A stretch of DNA of 64,000 nt, from NCBI GenBank assembly GCA_903885605.1, contig CAISJD010000097.1:17165-81164 (forward strand), read 5' to 3'. The translations under genes and the position numbers were made by a program. Below are positions 8,981-18,592 of this stretch, piece by piece (the first letter of the stretch is position 1; each line of letters opens with the position of its first letter). The notes beneath the pieces are model-generated. The model searched no databases and was not told the DNA's origin. It was given only the letters and a program-made list of their open reading frames with translations. The DNA comes from an uncultured Chthonomonas sp. (GTDB taxonomy: Bacteria > Armatimonadota > Chthonomonadetes > Chthonomonadales > CAJBBX01).

Positions 8981-10036
8981 ATGCGTCACCCTTCCACACG
9001 CTTGACCCGTGTTGCCGCCTGCATCGGCGCCCTTCTGGCCCTTCAGCCCTCGCTCGTACAGGCCCAGCGCCGCGACCCCTTCGACGTAGAGGCCCGCGAG
9101 TACCTCGGCACGCCGCGCTCAGAGGCGGCCGTGCAGCGCGGCCTCGACTTCCTGGCATCCCGGGTGCAGGGCGACGGCCACTGGCTCAGCGGCAACTACG
9201 ACCGCGACGCCGCGGTGACGGGCCTTTGCGTCCTCTCCTTCATGTCGGCGGGGCACCAGCCGGGGCGCGGGAAGTACGGCGCCTTCCTGAGCAAGTCCGT
9301 GGACTGGCTGGCCGAGAGCGTGCAACGGAGCGGCCTTGTCTTCCGCGGCGGCAATACTGGGCAACCCATGTATGGCCACGGCTTCGCCACGCTGGCCCTG
9401 GCCGAGCTGTACGGCATGACGCATCGGTCCGACCTGCGCACCAAGGTGGAGGAGGCCGTGCGGCTCATCTGCCAGGCGCAGAACAGGGAGGGCGGCTGGC
9501 GCTACCAGCCCCAGCAGGCCGACGCCGACCTCTCCGTGACCGCCGTGCAGGTGGTGGCGCTGCGTGCCGCGGCCAACTCCGGCATCAAGGTTCCGGCCGA
9601 CACCGTGAAGCGCGCCGTGGGCTACATCCGCAAGTGCCAATCCAAGCGCGACGGCGGCTTCAGCTACCAGGCCGGGCAGGATAGCTCGGGGCCGGCCCGC
9701 ACCGGCGCCGCCATCCTCTGCCTCTGCCTCTGCGGCGAGAAGGACAGCGACGAGGTGCGCGCGGGCATCAAGTGGCTTCAGACGCACTCCTTCGCCAAGA
9801 ACGAGTGGACCTACCGCGAGTACTACTCCTACTGTATGTACTACTGCACGCAGGCCTTCTACCAGATCGGCGGCGAGTCCTGGAAGAACTGGTTCGAGCC
9901 CACCCGCGACCGGCTCGTGGGTGAGCAGCAGAAGAGCGGATCGTGGAAGGATGGACCCGGCGAGGAGTACGCCACGGCCATGACCGTGCTGGTGCTGCAG
10001 GTGCCGGCCGGCCTGTTGCCGATCTACCAGAAATAG
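8981..10036 (+). CDS. Secreted prenyltransferase/squalene-oxidase repeat protein
   Basis: About 351 residues, starting six bases after the previous stop. A signal peptide ends near LQPSLVQAQ. The body is built from alpha/alpha-toroid repeats of the squalene cyclase/prenyltransferase type: QRGLDFLASRVQGDGHWLSG, ICQAQNREGGWRYQPQ, YIRKCQSKRDGGFSYQAGQ, KSGSWKDGPGEEYATAMTVLVLQ. The catalytic DxDD motif of squalene-hopene cyclases is not seen, so a cyclase activity is unlikely; such proteins are common but uncharacterised companions of DUF4175/MoxR loci. Probably periplasmic and part of the same operon. Confidence 0.75.
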   Translation: MRHPSTRLTRVAACIGALLALQPSLVQAQRRDPFDVEAREYLGTPRSEAAVQRGLDFLASRVQGDGHWLSGNYDRDAAVTGLCVLSFMSAGHQPGRGKYGAFLSKSVDWLAESVQRSGLVFRGGNTGQPMYGHGFATLALAELYGMTHRSDLRTKVEEAVRLICQAQNREGGWRYQPQQADADLSVTAVQVVALRAAANSGIKVPADTVKRAVGYIRKCQSKRDGGFSYQAGQDSSGPARTGAAILCLCLCGEKDSDEVRAGIKWLQTHSFAKNEWTYREYYSYCMYYCTQAFYQIGGESWKNWFEPTRDRLVGEQQKSGSWKDGPGEEYATAMTVLVLQVPAGLLPIYQK

Positions 10037-10064
10037 CGACGGACGCCAGGGGGATGAGAGACGC

Positions 10065-11099
<1,035 letters not shown>

Positions 11100-11127
11100 C
11101 CCTGACCCGACGGCCGGAGGCTAGCGG

Positions 11128-12039
11128 TTGAGCGCCGAACAGGGCGTTGCCGCGTCCTCGCGCCTGGCCACGCCGGAACTGCTCGCCCGCATCGCCGGGC
11201 TGGAGTTGCGGGCGCGCGCCGTGGTGGAGGGCGTCATCTCCGGAATGCACCGGAGCCCGCACCGGGGATACAGCGTGGAGTTCGCCCAGCACCGCGACTA
11301 CACGCCCGGCGACGAGATCCGGCATATCGACTGGCGCGTCTACGGCCGCTCGGACCGCTACTACGTGAAGCAGTTCGAGGAGGAGACCAACCTCCGCGCC
11401 TACCTGGCGCTGGACGCCAGCAACAGCATGCGCTACCGCTCCGGCGCCATGAGCAAGCTGGAGTACGCCTCCACCATCGCCGCCGCCCTGGCCGGCCTGC
11501 TCATGCGCCAGCGCGACTCCGTGGGGTTGGCGCTCTGCACCGACAGCGTCGCGAGCTTCCTTCCGCCCTCGGCCACCGCGCCGCACATGCGGGAGATCCT
11601 GCGGCGGCTGGAGCAGGTCGAGACGGCCCCGCGCACCGACACCGGCAAGACCTTCCACGACCTGGCCGAGCGGATCCGCCGCCGCGGGCTGGTCATCATC
11701 CTCAGCGACCTGCTGGATGACGCCGAGGCCATCGTGCGCGGCCTGCAGCACTTCCGCCACAACAAGCACGACGTCATCGTCTTCCACATCATCGATCGGT
11801 ACGAACTCACCTTCCCCTTCCGCGAGACGGTCGTCTTCGAGGGGATGGAGGAGGAGGGGATGCTGCCCGCCGATCCGAACGGCCTCCGCACCGACTACCT
11901 GAAGCTCATGGAGGAGCATATCACGGCCCTGCGGCGCGGCTGCCGCGAGATGGCCATCGACTACGTGCAGATGCCCACCGACGCGCCGCTGGACGCCGCT
12001 CTGGCGCACTACCTGGCAGACCGGTCGCGGACCGCGTGA
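11128..12039 (+). CDS. DUF58 domain protein (MoxR partner)
   Basis: About 303 residues from a TTG start with GGAGG eight bases upstream. The DUF58 signature is clear (HRGYSVEFAQHRDYTPGDEI, IDWRVYGRSDRYYVKQFEEE), followed by a von Willebrand-like Rossmann segment with LALDASNSMRYRSG (a DxSxS metal site) and LVIILSDLLDD. No membrane span or signal peptide is seen. DUF58 proteins follow moxR in almost all such operons; the molecular role is unknown but linked to the VWA proteins encoded next. Confidence 0.9.
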   Translation: MSAEQGVAASSRLATPELLARIAGLELRARAVVEGVISGMHRSPHRGYSVEFAQHRDYTPGDEIRHIDWRVYGRSDRYYVKQFEEETNLRAYLALDASNSMRYRSGAMSKLEYASTIAAALAGLLMRQRDSVGLALCTDSVASFLPPSATAPHMREILRRLEQVETAPRTDTGKTFHDLAERIRRRGLVIILSDLLDDAEAIVRGLQHFRHNKHDVIVFHIIDRYELTFPFRETVVFEGMEEEGMLPADPNGLRTDYLKLMEEHITALRRGCREMAIDYVQMPTDAPLDAALAHYLADRSRTA

Positions 12040-12046
12040 TGCGACC

Positions 12047-14203
12047 ATGAACGGCCTCAGCTTCGCCAACCCGGCCTTCCTGGGCGCCCTGGCGCTCGGC
12101 GCCCTGCCGATCCTCATCCACCTGGTCCGCAAGCGGCGCATCCGCGTGGTGCCCTGGGCCGCCTACGAGTTCCTGCTCCGGTCGCGCAAGCGCAACCGCA
12201 AGCGCATCCGGCTCGAGCAGCTGCTCCTGCTGGCCCTGCGCATCCTCATCCTCTGCCTCATGGCGCTGGCCTTCGCGCGGCCGCTGATCCGCAACCTCAA
12301 CTCGCCCATGATGCCCCGCGACGCCCGGGTCCACGCCATCATCGTGCTCGATAACTCCATGAGCATGGGGAGCCGGCGCCAGGGCGCCTCGGACTTCGAC
12401 CGCGCCCGCAAGTCGGCAGAGGCGATCCTGGGCCGGGTGCTGCGGCAGGGCGATGCGGCCTCCATCGTGCTGGCCTCCGCGCGGCCCACGGCCCTACTGC
12501 GCGACCCCTGCTTCGACCTGCAGATGGCTCGGCAGCGGCTGGGCACGGCCCGCCTCAGCGACCTGGGCACCGATTTCGCCGCCACCGCCGACTTCTGCGC
12601 CTCCCTGCCCAGCCGCGAGGGCCTGCGCCTGGAGACCTACTGGATCACGGACAGCCAGCAGTCGGGCTTCGCGGGCCTGCCGCCGGAGCGCGCCGAGCGG
12701 GTCTGGCGACGCCTGACCGACCGCGGCCCGCTCTTCTGGGTGAGCACGGCGGCGGGCGAGCGCGAGAACCTGAGCCTCGACGCGCCCCGCTTCAGCCGCG
12801 AGATGGTGACGCCCGGATCGCCCGTGGGCATCGAGGCGCTGGTCCGCAACCGCACCCGGCAGGCCCGCAACGGCCTCTCCGTGGCGCTCCGCATCGACGG
12901 CAAGCCTGTCGCCTCCACGCTGGTGGACGTGCCCGCCCAGGGCTCGGCTTCCGCGCGGTTCGTCTTCCCCTTCGACCGGAGCGGCGTCCACACAGGCTCC
13001 GTGGAGCTGGGCGAGTACGACGGCCTCGAGCGCGACAACCGCGCCTGGCTGGCCGTGCGGGTGCGCGACGCCCTGCGCGTCCTGGTGGTGAACCCGACCC
13101 CCTCCAGCGACCCCGCCCGCGACGAGGCCTTCTACCTGCTCACCGCGCTGGCCCCCGCCGGAGCCTCGGAGGGCGCCCGCGCGGCGGTGCAGCCGACCCT
13201 CCACACCGGCGCGACCCTGGCCGACCGCGACCTCCGCACCTTCGACGCCGTGGCCCTCACGGGTGTGCAGAGCGTGGCCCCGGCCGACGCCTCGGCCCTG
13301 CGTGACTTCGTGCGGAACGGCGGCGGACTGCTGGTGGTCCCCGGCGCAACGGGAGACGCCGCGCGGCTGAACGCCGGGCTGGGCGGCGCGGGCCTGCTGC
13401 CCGCCACCTTCGGCCGCCGCCACGCGGCAGCCCTGGACGACGCACCGGCCATGAACCCAGCCTCGGTGACCCACCCGGCGCTGCGGGCCTTCCGCGGCAC
13501 CGACGAGGTGGACCTGGGCAGCGCCCGGTACACCGTGAGCTACGACCTGACGCCGCGCCCCAACGATCCCGACGTGACCGTGGCCTGCCGCCTCACCGAC
13601 GGCCGCGCCGCCGTGGTGGAGGGCCGCGTGGGCCAGGGCAAGGTGATCCAGATGGCCGGTCCGCTCAGCGCCGCCGGCGGCAACCTGCCCTACAAACCCG
13701 CCTACGTGCCCTTCGTGCATCAGCTGGCCGCCTATCTGGCAGCCGACGCCTCGGCGCAGCGCATCGTACAGGTGGGCAAGCCGCTGGCGGCCCGCTTCGA
13801 CGTGAGCCGCGCCGGCGCGCGCGCCCTGCTCACCGATCCCACCGGCGTCGCCAAGGACCTGCCCACCACCACCGGCGCCGACGGCGTCCTCTTCAGCTAC
13901 CCCGCCGCCGAGCGCGCGGGTACCTACAAGCTGAAGGTCGGCGCGGGTCCATCGGCCGGCGCCGAGGCCTTCGCGGCCAACACCGTGCTGTCGGAGTCAG
14001 ACCTGCGCTCGCTGAACCGCTCCGGCGTGCAGTCGGCGCTGGGCGCTGTGCCCCTCCGTTTCGCTTCGGCCGATGACGACATGCCCACTGTGGCCCGCAC
14101 CGCCCGCCGCGGCGTGGAGGCCTGGCGCGTGCCCGTGCTGCTGGCCCTGTTCCTGCTGTTCCTGGAGGCCCTCCTGGCGCGGCGATTCGGGAGGCGCGGA
14201 TGA
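12047..14203 (+). CDS. BatA/VWA membrane protein with amidotransferase-like C-terminal region
   Basis: About 718 residues. The N-terminus is a BatA-type segment (NPAFLGALALGALPILIHLV, then a basic loop and a second span LLLLALRILILCLMALAF). A von Willebrand A domain with metal site DNSMSMG comes next, then beta-rich domains, a class-I glutamine-amidotransferase-like fold near residues 345-550 (VVNPTPSSDP, FVRNGGGLLVVPGA) and a C-terminal span (VLLALFLLFLEALLA). The domain order matches Bat-like proteins of Planctomycetota and Bacteroidota. It probably sits in the inner membrane with its large domains in the periplasm, and its stop overlaps the next start by four bases. Confidence 0.85.
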   Translation: MNGLSFANPAFLGALALGALPILIHLVRKRRIRVVPWAAYEFLLRSRKRNRKRIRLEQLLLLALRILILCLMALAFARPLIRNLNSPMMPRDARVHAIIVLDNSMSMGSRRQGASDFDRARKSAEAILGRVLRQGDAASIVLASARPTALLRDPCFDLQMARQRLGTARLSDLGTDFAATADFCASLPSREGLRLETYWITDSQQSGFAGLPPERAERVWRRLTDRGPLFWVSTAAGERENLSLDAPRFSREMVTPGSPVGIEALVRNRTRQARNGLSVALRIDGKPVASTLVDVPAQGSASARFVFPFDRSGVHTGSVELGEYDGLERDNRAWLAVRVRDALRVLVVNPTPSSDPARDEAFYLLTALAPAGASEGARAAVQPTLHTGATLADRDLRTFDAVALTGVQSVAPADASALRDFVRNGGGLLVVPGATGDAARLNAGLGGAGLLPATFGRRHAAALDDAPAMNPASVTHPALRAFRGTDEVDLGSARYTVSYDLTPRPNDPDVTVACRLTDGRAAVVEGRVGQGKVIQMAGPLSAAGGNLPYKPAYVPFVHQLAAYLAADASAQRIVQVGKPLAARFDVSRAGARALLTDPTGVAKDLPTTTGADGVLFSYPAAERAGTYKLKVGAGPSAGAEAFAANTVLSESDLRSLNRSGVQSALGAVPLRFASADDDMPTVARTARRGVEAWRVPVLLALFLLFLEALLARRFGRRG

Positions 14204-16572
14204 ACGGCACCTTCGAGGTTTGGCGGAACTGGCTGCTGGGGCTGGAAGCGCCCTTCGTGGGCCGGATCTCGCAGGCTCGGCTCTCGTTCGCCGGCGGATG
14301 GCCGCCCTGGGCGGCCGGTGCGCTGCTGCTGGCGGGGCTCGTATGGTTCGGCTACCAGTACTGGCGCGACGGCAAGAGCCCCTCGCTCTGGGTGAAGGCG
14401 CCCCTCCTCGTCCTGCGGCTGCTGGCCCTGGCAGCGGCGGCGCTGATGCTGGCCCAGCCCGTGCTGCGCCTGACGCGGCAGGAGAAGCAGCGTGCGGCGG
14501 CCATCGTGCTGGTAGACGTTTCGGACAGCATGGGTTTCCGTGATCCCCGCCTGCCGGCCGCACGCGCAGCCGCCGTGGAGCGCGCCACGGGGCTACGGGC
14601 GAGGTCCGCATCGAGGTCGGAAGTCGCCGCCCAGCTCCTCGCCGGACGCACCGGGCTGCTCCGCACGCTGGCCGGCCGGTTCGACACCCGCGTCTACGCC
14701 TTCGCCACCGGCTCGCAGCCCGTGACCCTGAAGCCGGGAGCCGACCCCGCCGCAGCCGCACGTGCGCTGGCCGCCGCTCCCCTGGGCCGGACCTCCACGC
14801 AGATCGGCCCCGCCCTTAAGCAGGCGCTGGACGACGTGGCCGGACGGCCCGTGGCGGGCGCGCTGCTCCTGACCGACGGCGGCAGCAACCAGGGCGACGA
14901 CCCCGTGGCCTGGGCTCGGCAGGCGGCCAAGCAGGGCGTAGTCATCTCGGCCACGGCGCTGGGCGACCCGACCCCCACGCGCAACCTGACGCTCACGGAG
15001 GCCCTGGCCGACCAGGTCGTGCGCAAAGACAACACCGTGCAGGTCTTCGCGGGCATCCAGCATCGCGGCTACGAGGGGCGAACCATCACCGTCTCGCTAC
15101 GCCGCAACGGCGCGCCCTTCCAGAGCCAGGCCGTGCGCCTGGGGCCGTCGGGGCGCAAGCAGACCGTCACCTTCACCTACACTCCCAAGGAGCCCGGCAC
15201 CTTCGCCTACGCGGTGCAGGCCTCGGCCCTGGAGGGTGAGACCACCGCTCAGGACAACGGCCGGCGGTTCATGCAGCAGGTGGTCACGCGCCGTCTCAGC
15301 GTCCTCTACGTCGAGGGTGAACCGCGCTGGGAGTACCGCTACCTCCGCAACGCCATCCTGCGCGATACGCAACTCGACTTCGCCTGCCTCCTGACCGAGG
15401 CCGAGGACGCCGGAGCCGGAGAGGGCAACGTGGCCGTCACCGCCTTCCCGCCCAACGAGCAGGCCCTCTTTGCCTACGACATCGTCATCCTGGGCGACGT
15501 GCCGGTCTCGCGCTTCAACGACCTGCAGCTTCGCAGCCTCCGCCGCTTCGTCGAGGACAAGGGCGGGAGCCTCATCGTCATCGCCGGCGAGAAGCACATG
15601 CCCCACGAGTACGCGGGCACGCTGCTCGAGGCCGTGCTGCCGGTGAGCATTCGTTCAACCCCTGAGCAGGTGATCACCGACGATCCCTTCCTCTGGGAGG
15701 TAACGCCCGCGGGCCGGCAGGACGCCCTGCTGCGGATGTCCGACGATCCCGCCGAGAACGCCCGCATCTGGCGCGAGCTGCCCGGCATGTTCTGGCAGGC
15801 CGGCGTCGAGCGGGCCAAGCCGGGCGCCACGGTTCTGGTGGTCAACTCGGCGCGATCCAACGCCTCCGGCAAGCGGGTGGTCCTGGCCATCCAGCCCTTC
15901 GGCGCAGGCCGGTGCCTCATGGGCCTGGCCGACAGCACCTGGCGCTGGCGCTGGCGTGTGGGCGACCGCTACTTCTACCGCTACTGGGGTCAGGCCATCC
16001 GCGCCATGACGCCCCACGAGAACCCCGGCGGCAACCGCTACGCCCAGGTGAACGCCGACAAGAGCGAGTACAACCTGGGCGACCGCGTGGTCCTGACGGC
16101 GCGGTTGCTGGACCGCTTCTACCGCCCCGTGAACTCGGCCACCGTGACGGCATCCGTTACGGGCTCCTCGGGCGTCTCGCTGCGGCTGCCCATGCGGCCC
16201 ATACCGGGTTCGCCCGGCCTCTTTTCCGCCGAGGCTCCCGCCGACCGCGTGGGCGACTACAAGGTGAGCGCCGCCTCGCCCGCCGCTCCCGGCTCCGCCG
16301 CCACCGCCCGCTACCTCGTCCAGAGCCAGGCCCTGGAGCAGCAGCAGCCCGAGATGGACGAGGCGCTGCTCCGCAAGCTCACCGCCGCCTCCGGCGGGGC
16401 CATGCCCGCGCCCGACGAGGTCGCCGCCTGGGCCAGGTCGCTCAAGGGCCGCGAACTGACCGTGCGCTCCGAGATCGAGTCCGAGGTCTGGGACTCGCCC
16501 CTCCTGCTGATCCTCTTCGCCGCTCCGCTCCTGCTGGAGTGGCTCATCCGCAAGCGCTCCGGCCTGGCCTGA
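14200..16572 (+). CDS. VWA membrane protein with amidotransferase-like domain
   Basis: About 790 residues, starting in an ATGA overlap with the preceding gene. Two N-terminal membrane spans (about residues 30-50 and 66-90) precede a von Willebrand A domain with DVSDSMGF as metal site and LLLTDGGSNQGDDP. Then come a CARDB/Ig-like region, an amidotransferase-like fold (YVEGEPRWEYRYLRNAI, DIVILGDVPVSRF, RFVEDKGGSLIVIAGE) and a C-terminal span next to basic residues (LLLILFAAPLLLEWLIRKR). It is a paralogue in architecture of the preceding protein and probably its partner in a membrane complex served by the MoxR ATPase. It is the last gene of the operon. Confidence 0.85.
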   Translation: MNGTFEVWRNWLLGLEAPFVGRISQARLSFAGGWPPWAAGALLLAGLVWFGYQYWRDGKSPSLWVKAPLLVLRLLALAAAALMLAQPVLRLTRQEKQRAAAIVLVDVSDSMGFRDPRLPAARAAAVERATGLRARSASRSEVAAQLLAGRTGLLRTLAGRFDTRVYAFATGSQPVTLKPGADPAAAARALAAAPLGRTSTQIGPALKQALDDVAGRPVAGALLLTDGGSNQGDDPVAWARQAAKQGVVISATALGDPTPTRNLTLTEALADQVVRKDNTVQVFAGIQHRGYEGRTITVSLRRNGAPFQSQAVRLGPSGRKQTVTFTYTPKEPGTFAYAVQASALEGETTAQDNGRRFMQQVVTRRLSVLYVEGEPRWEYRYLRNAILRDTQLDFACLLTEAEDAGAGEGNVAVTAFPPNEQALFAYDIVILGDVPVSRFNDLQLRSLRRFVEDKGGSLIVIAGEKHMPHEYAGTLLEAVLPVSIRSTPEQVITDDPFLWEVTPAGRQDALLRMSDDPAENARIWRELPGMFWQAGVERAKPGATVLVVNSARSNASGKRVVLAIQPFGAGRCLMGLADSTWRWRWRVGDRYFYRYWGQAIRAMTPHENPGGNRYAQVNADKSEYNLGDRVVLTARLLDRFYRPVNSATVTASVTGSSGVSLRLPMRPIPGSPGLFSAEAPADRVGDYKVSAASPAAPGSAATARYLVQSQALEQQQPEMDEALLRKLTAASGGAMPAPDEVAAWARSLKGRELTVRSEIESEVWDSPLLLILFAAPLLLEWLIRKRSGLA

Positions 16573-16627
16573 GCCGTCCCCCGCCACGGGATTTCGTGCG
16601 AATCTGACCCCACACGGCCTCAGGCAC

Positions 16628-16656
16628 TTGACGATATAGCGATGTAACGATATACT
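16628..16656 (+). promoter_or_regulatory. Sigma-70 promoter with putative ArsR operator
   Basis: TTGACG (16628-16633), a 17-base spacer and TATACT (16651-16656) form a near-consensus promoter in an AT-rich patch of otherwise GC-rich DNA. The direct repeat ACGATATA occurs at 16631-16638 and 16647-16654 (16-bp period), spanning the promoter, where an ArsR/SmtB repressor would be expected to bind. GGAGG at 16663-16667 lies eight bases before the arsR-like ATG. Confidence 0.75.
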
Positions 16657-16675
16657 GGAGTCGGAGGATGGGCCA

Positions 16676-17041
16676 ATGAGCGCATCGACGACCACGGGAC
16701 TGATCGACATGGCGACCCTGGAACGCGTAGCGCCGGTGATCCGGCTGACCGCGCACCCGCTGCGCCTGCGGATCATCGACTACCTTCGCCGCGAGGGCGG
16801 ACCGCGCTGCGTGACCGACATCGGCGAGGCGCTGGGCTCCGACCAGAGCGTCACCAGCCAGCAGCTTCGCATCCTGCGTGACCAGGGAGTGCTGTCCGCA
16901 CGGCGCGACGGCTGCCATGTGTTCTACAACATAATGGACTCGAGCGTCCTGCTCCTGCTCGATTGCATCCGTGAGCACCACTGCTGCGGGAGCCTGAACG
17001 ACCCGGACGCCGCACGAAGCGCCGCGCAGACGGCGCACTGA
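16676..17041 (+). CDS. ArsR/SmtB-family transcriptional repressor
   Basis: About 121 residues with a winged-helix core (HPLRLRIIDYLRREGG, VTDIGEALGSDQSVTSQQLR as recognition helix, ARRDGCHVFYNI wing). Cysteines at about residue 44 (GPRCVTDI) and in the C-terminal CIREHHCCG cluster could bind a metal or metalloid, but the classical ELCVCDL motif is absent, so the ligand is unknown. It is the first gene of an efflux operon and is preceded by a promoter with repeats at operator position, so autoregulation plus control of the pump is the likely role. Confidence 0.9.
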   Translation: MSASTTTGLIDMATLERVAPVIRLTAHPLRLRIIDYLRREGGPRCVTDIGEALGSDQSVTSQQLRILRDQGVLSARRDGCHVFYNIMDSSVLLLLDCIREHHCCGSLNDPDAARSAAQTAH

Positions 17042-17065
17042 GCCTGACAGACCAGGAGGAATGCG

Positions 17066-18547
17066 ATGACCAAGAGAACGATCGGAACCGCCGCAGGGAT
17101 TGCAGTAGTGGCGCTTGGGGCCGTCTGGATGGTTGCCAGGCCGGGCGACGCGCCCGCCGCGGCCCAGGGCGAAAGCGCAAGGGCGGCCGCTGCCGTCGCC
17201 GCCGAGGTGGCCACCGTAGGCCTGACATCCGAGCCGCGCATCCTGGAGGTCACGGGGACCGTGCGGCCGGAGTTCGACGCGCAGATCGCCGCCAAGGTGA
17301 TGGGCCGCGTCCTGGCCGTCAACGCCCGAGAGGGTGACGCCGTGCGCCGCGGCCAGCCGCTGGTGAGCCTCGATGCCGGCGACCTCGATGCAGCGGTGAG
17401 GCAGGCAGGAGCCGGCGTGAACGCCGCCGTGGTGGGAGTGGCTAACGCGAAGGTAGCAGCCCAGATGGAGGAGGCCGCCAGCAACGCCCGCATCGCCGCG
17501 GCGCAGGCGCTGGTGAGCCAGGGCGAGGCGGCCGTGAAGGTGGCCCGCGCCCGGTACGACATGGTGCTGGCCGGCCCGCGCAAGCAGGAGCGGAGCCAGG
17601 CCTCGTTGGCTGTGACGCAGGCGAAGGCGAACCTGAACCTCGCCGAGCTGAGCCTGAAGCGGTTTGAGACGCTGGTGAAGCAGGGCGCCATCTCCCGGCA
17701 GCACTACGACCAGGCCAAGACCCAGTACGACGTGGCCCAGGCGCAGCTCGAGACCGCCCAGCAGTCGCAGAGCATGACCGACGAGGGGAGCCGATCCGAG
17801 GACGTGCGCGCCGCGCAGGAAGGCCTGCAGCAGGCCGAGGGCGCGCTGGCCCAGGCCCGCGCCGGCCTGAAGCAGACCGAGGCGGCGGCCCTGCAGGTGA
17901 ACGTGCGCAAGCAGGACATCCGGGGCGCGGGCGCGCAGGTGAGCCAGTCGCAGGCGGCCCTGAGCATGGCCCGCGTGACCCGCGGCTACGCCGTGATCGC
18001 CGCGCCCTTCGACGGCGTGGTAAGCGGGCGCATGGCCGACCCCGGCGCCATGGCCGCGCCCGGCGTCCCGCTGATGCGTGTGCAGGGCGGCCGGATGCGC
18101 CTGGAGGCCGCGGCCCCCGAGAGCGCCCTGCAGCACCTGCGCCAGGGCGGACGCATCGAAGTGGCGCTGGACGCCACGGGTGGGAAGCCGGTGATGGGCA
18201 CGGTGACCGAGATAGCGCCGCAGGGCGACGCCGCCAGCCACACCTTCACGGTGAAGATCGACCTGCCCGCAGGCTCAGGCGCCCGCCCGGGGATGTTCGG
18301 CCGCGCACGCATCGTGCTGGGAACCGAGAAGCGCATGCTGGTGGCCGCGCAGTCGGTGATCGAGCGTGAGGGGCTCAGCTACGTCAGCGTCGTTGACGAG
18401 AACGGCGTGGCCCGTGTGCGCCTCGTCACCGTAGGCGAGCCGGTCGGCGGACGCTTGCCGGTGCTGTCGGGTCTGGGCGAGGGTGAGCAGGTGGTGCTGG
18501 ACGCCGGCCGGGGCATCCCGGATGGGGCCAAGGTGAACGCCCAGTAG
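17066..18547 (+). CDS. RND efflux periplasmic adaptor (HlyD/membrane-fusion family)
   Basis: About 493 residues with AGGAGG before the ATG. An N-terminal anchor or signal (TAAGIAVVALGAVWMVA) leads to a barrel-sandwich half (GTVRPEFDAQIAAKVMGRVL, NAREGDAVRRGQPLVSLDAG), an unusually long alpha-hairpin coiled coil of Ala/Gln/Glu-rich helices (about 110-300), the second half (GYAVIAAPFDGVVSGRMADP) and a beta-barrel/membrane-proximal end. It bridges the inner-membrane pump and the outer-membrane channel encoded next. The long hairpin resembles HlyD/EmrA-type adaptors more than AcrA. Confidence 0.9.
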   Translation: MTKRTIGTAAGIAVVALGAVWMVARPGDAPAAAQGESARAAAAVAAEVATVGLTSEPRILEVTGTVRPEFDAQIAAKVMGRVLAVNAREGDAVRRGQPLVSLDAGDLDAAVRQAGAGVNAAVVGVANAKVAAQMEEAASNARIAAAQALVSQGEAAVKVARARYDMVLAGPRKQERSQASLAVTQAKANLNLAELSLKRFETLVKQGAISRQHYDQAKTQYDVAQAQLETAQQSQSMTDEGSRSEDVRAAQEGLQQAEGALAQARAGLKQTEAAALQVNVRKQDIRGAGAQVSQSQAALSMARVTRGYAVIAAPFDGVVSGRMADPGAMAAPGVPLMRVQGGRMRLEAAAPESALQHLRQGGRIEVALDATGGKPVMGTVTEIAPQGDAASHTFTVKIDLPAGSGARPGMFGRARIVLGTEKRMLVAAQSVIEREGLSYVSVVDENGVARVRLVTVGEPVGGRLPVLSGLGEGEQVVLDAGRGIPDGAKVNAQ

Positions 18548-18592
18548 CATGCCCACAGGCAGTTGCCCTGCCCACATCGGAAGGAGATGCCC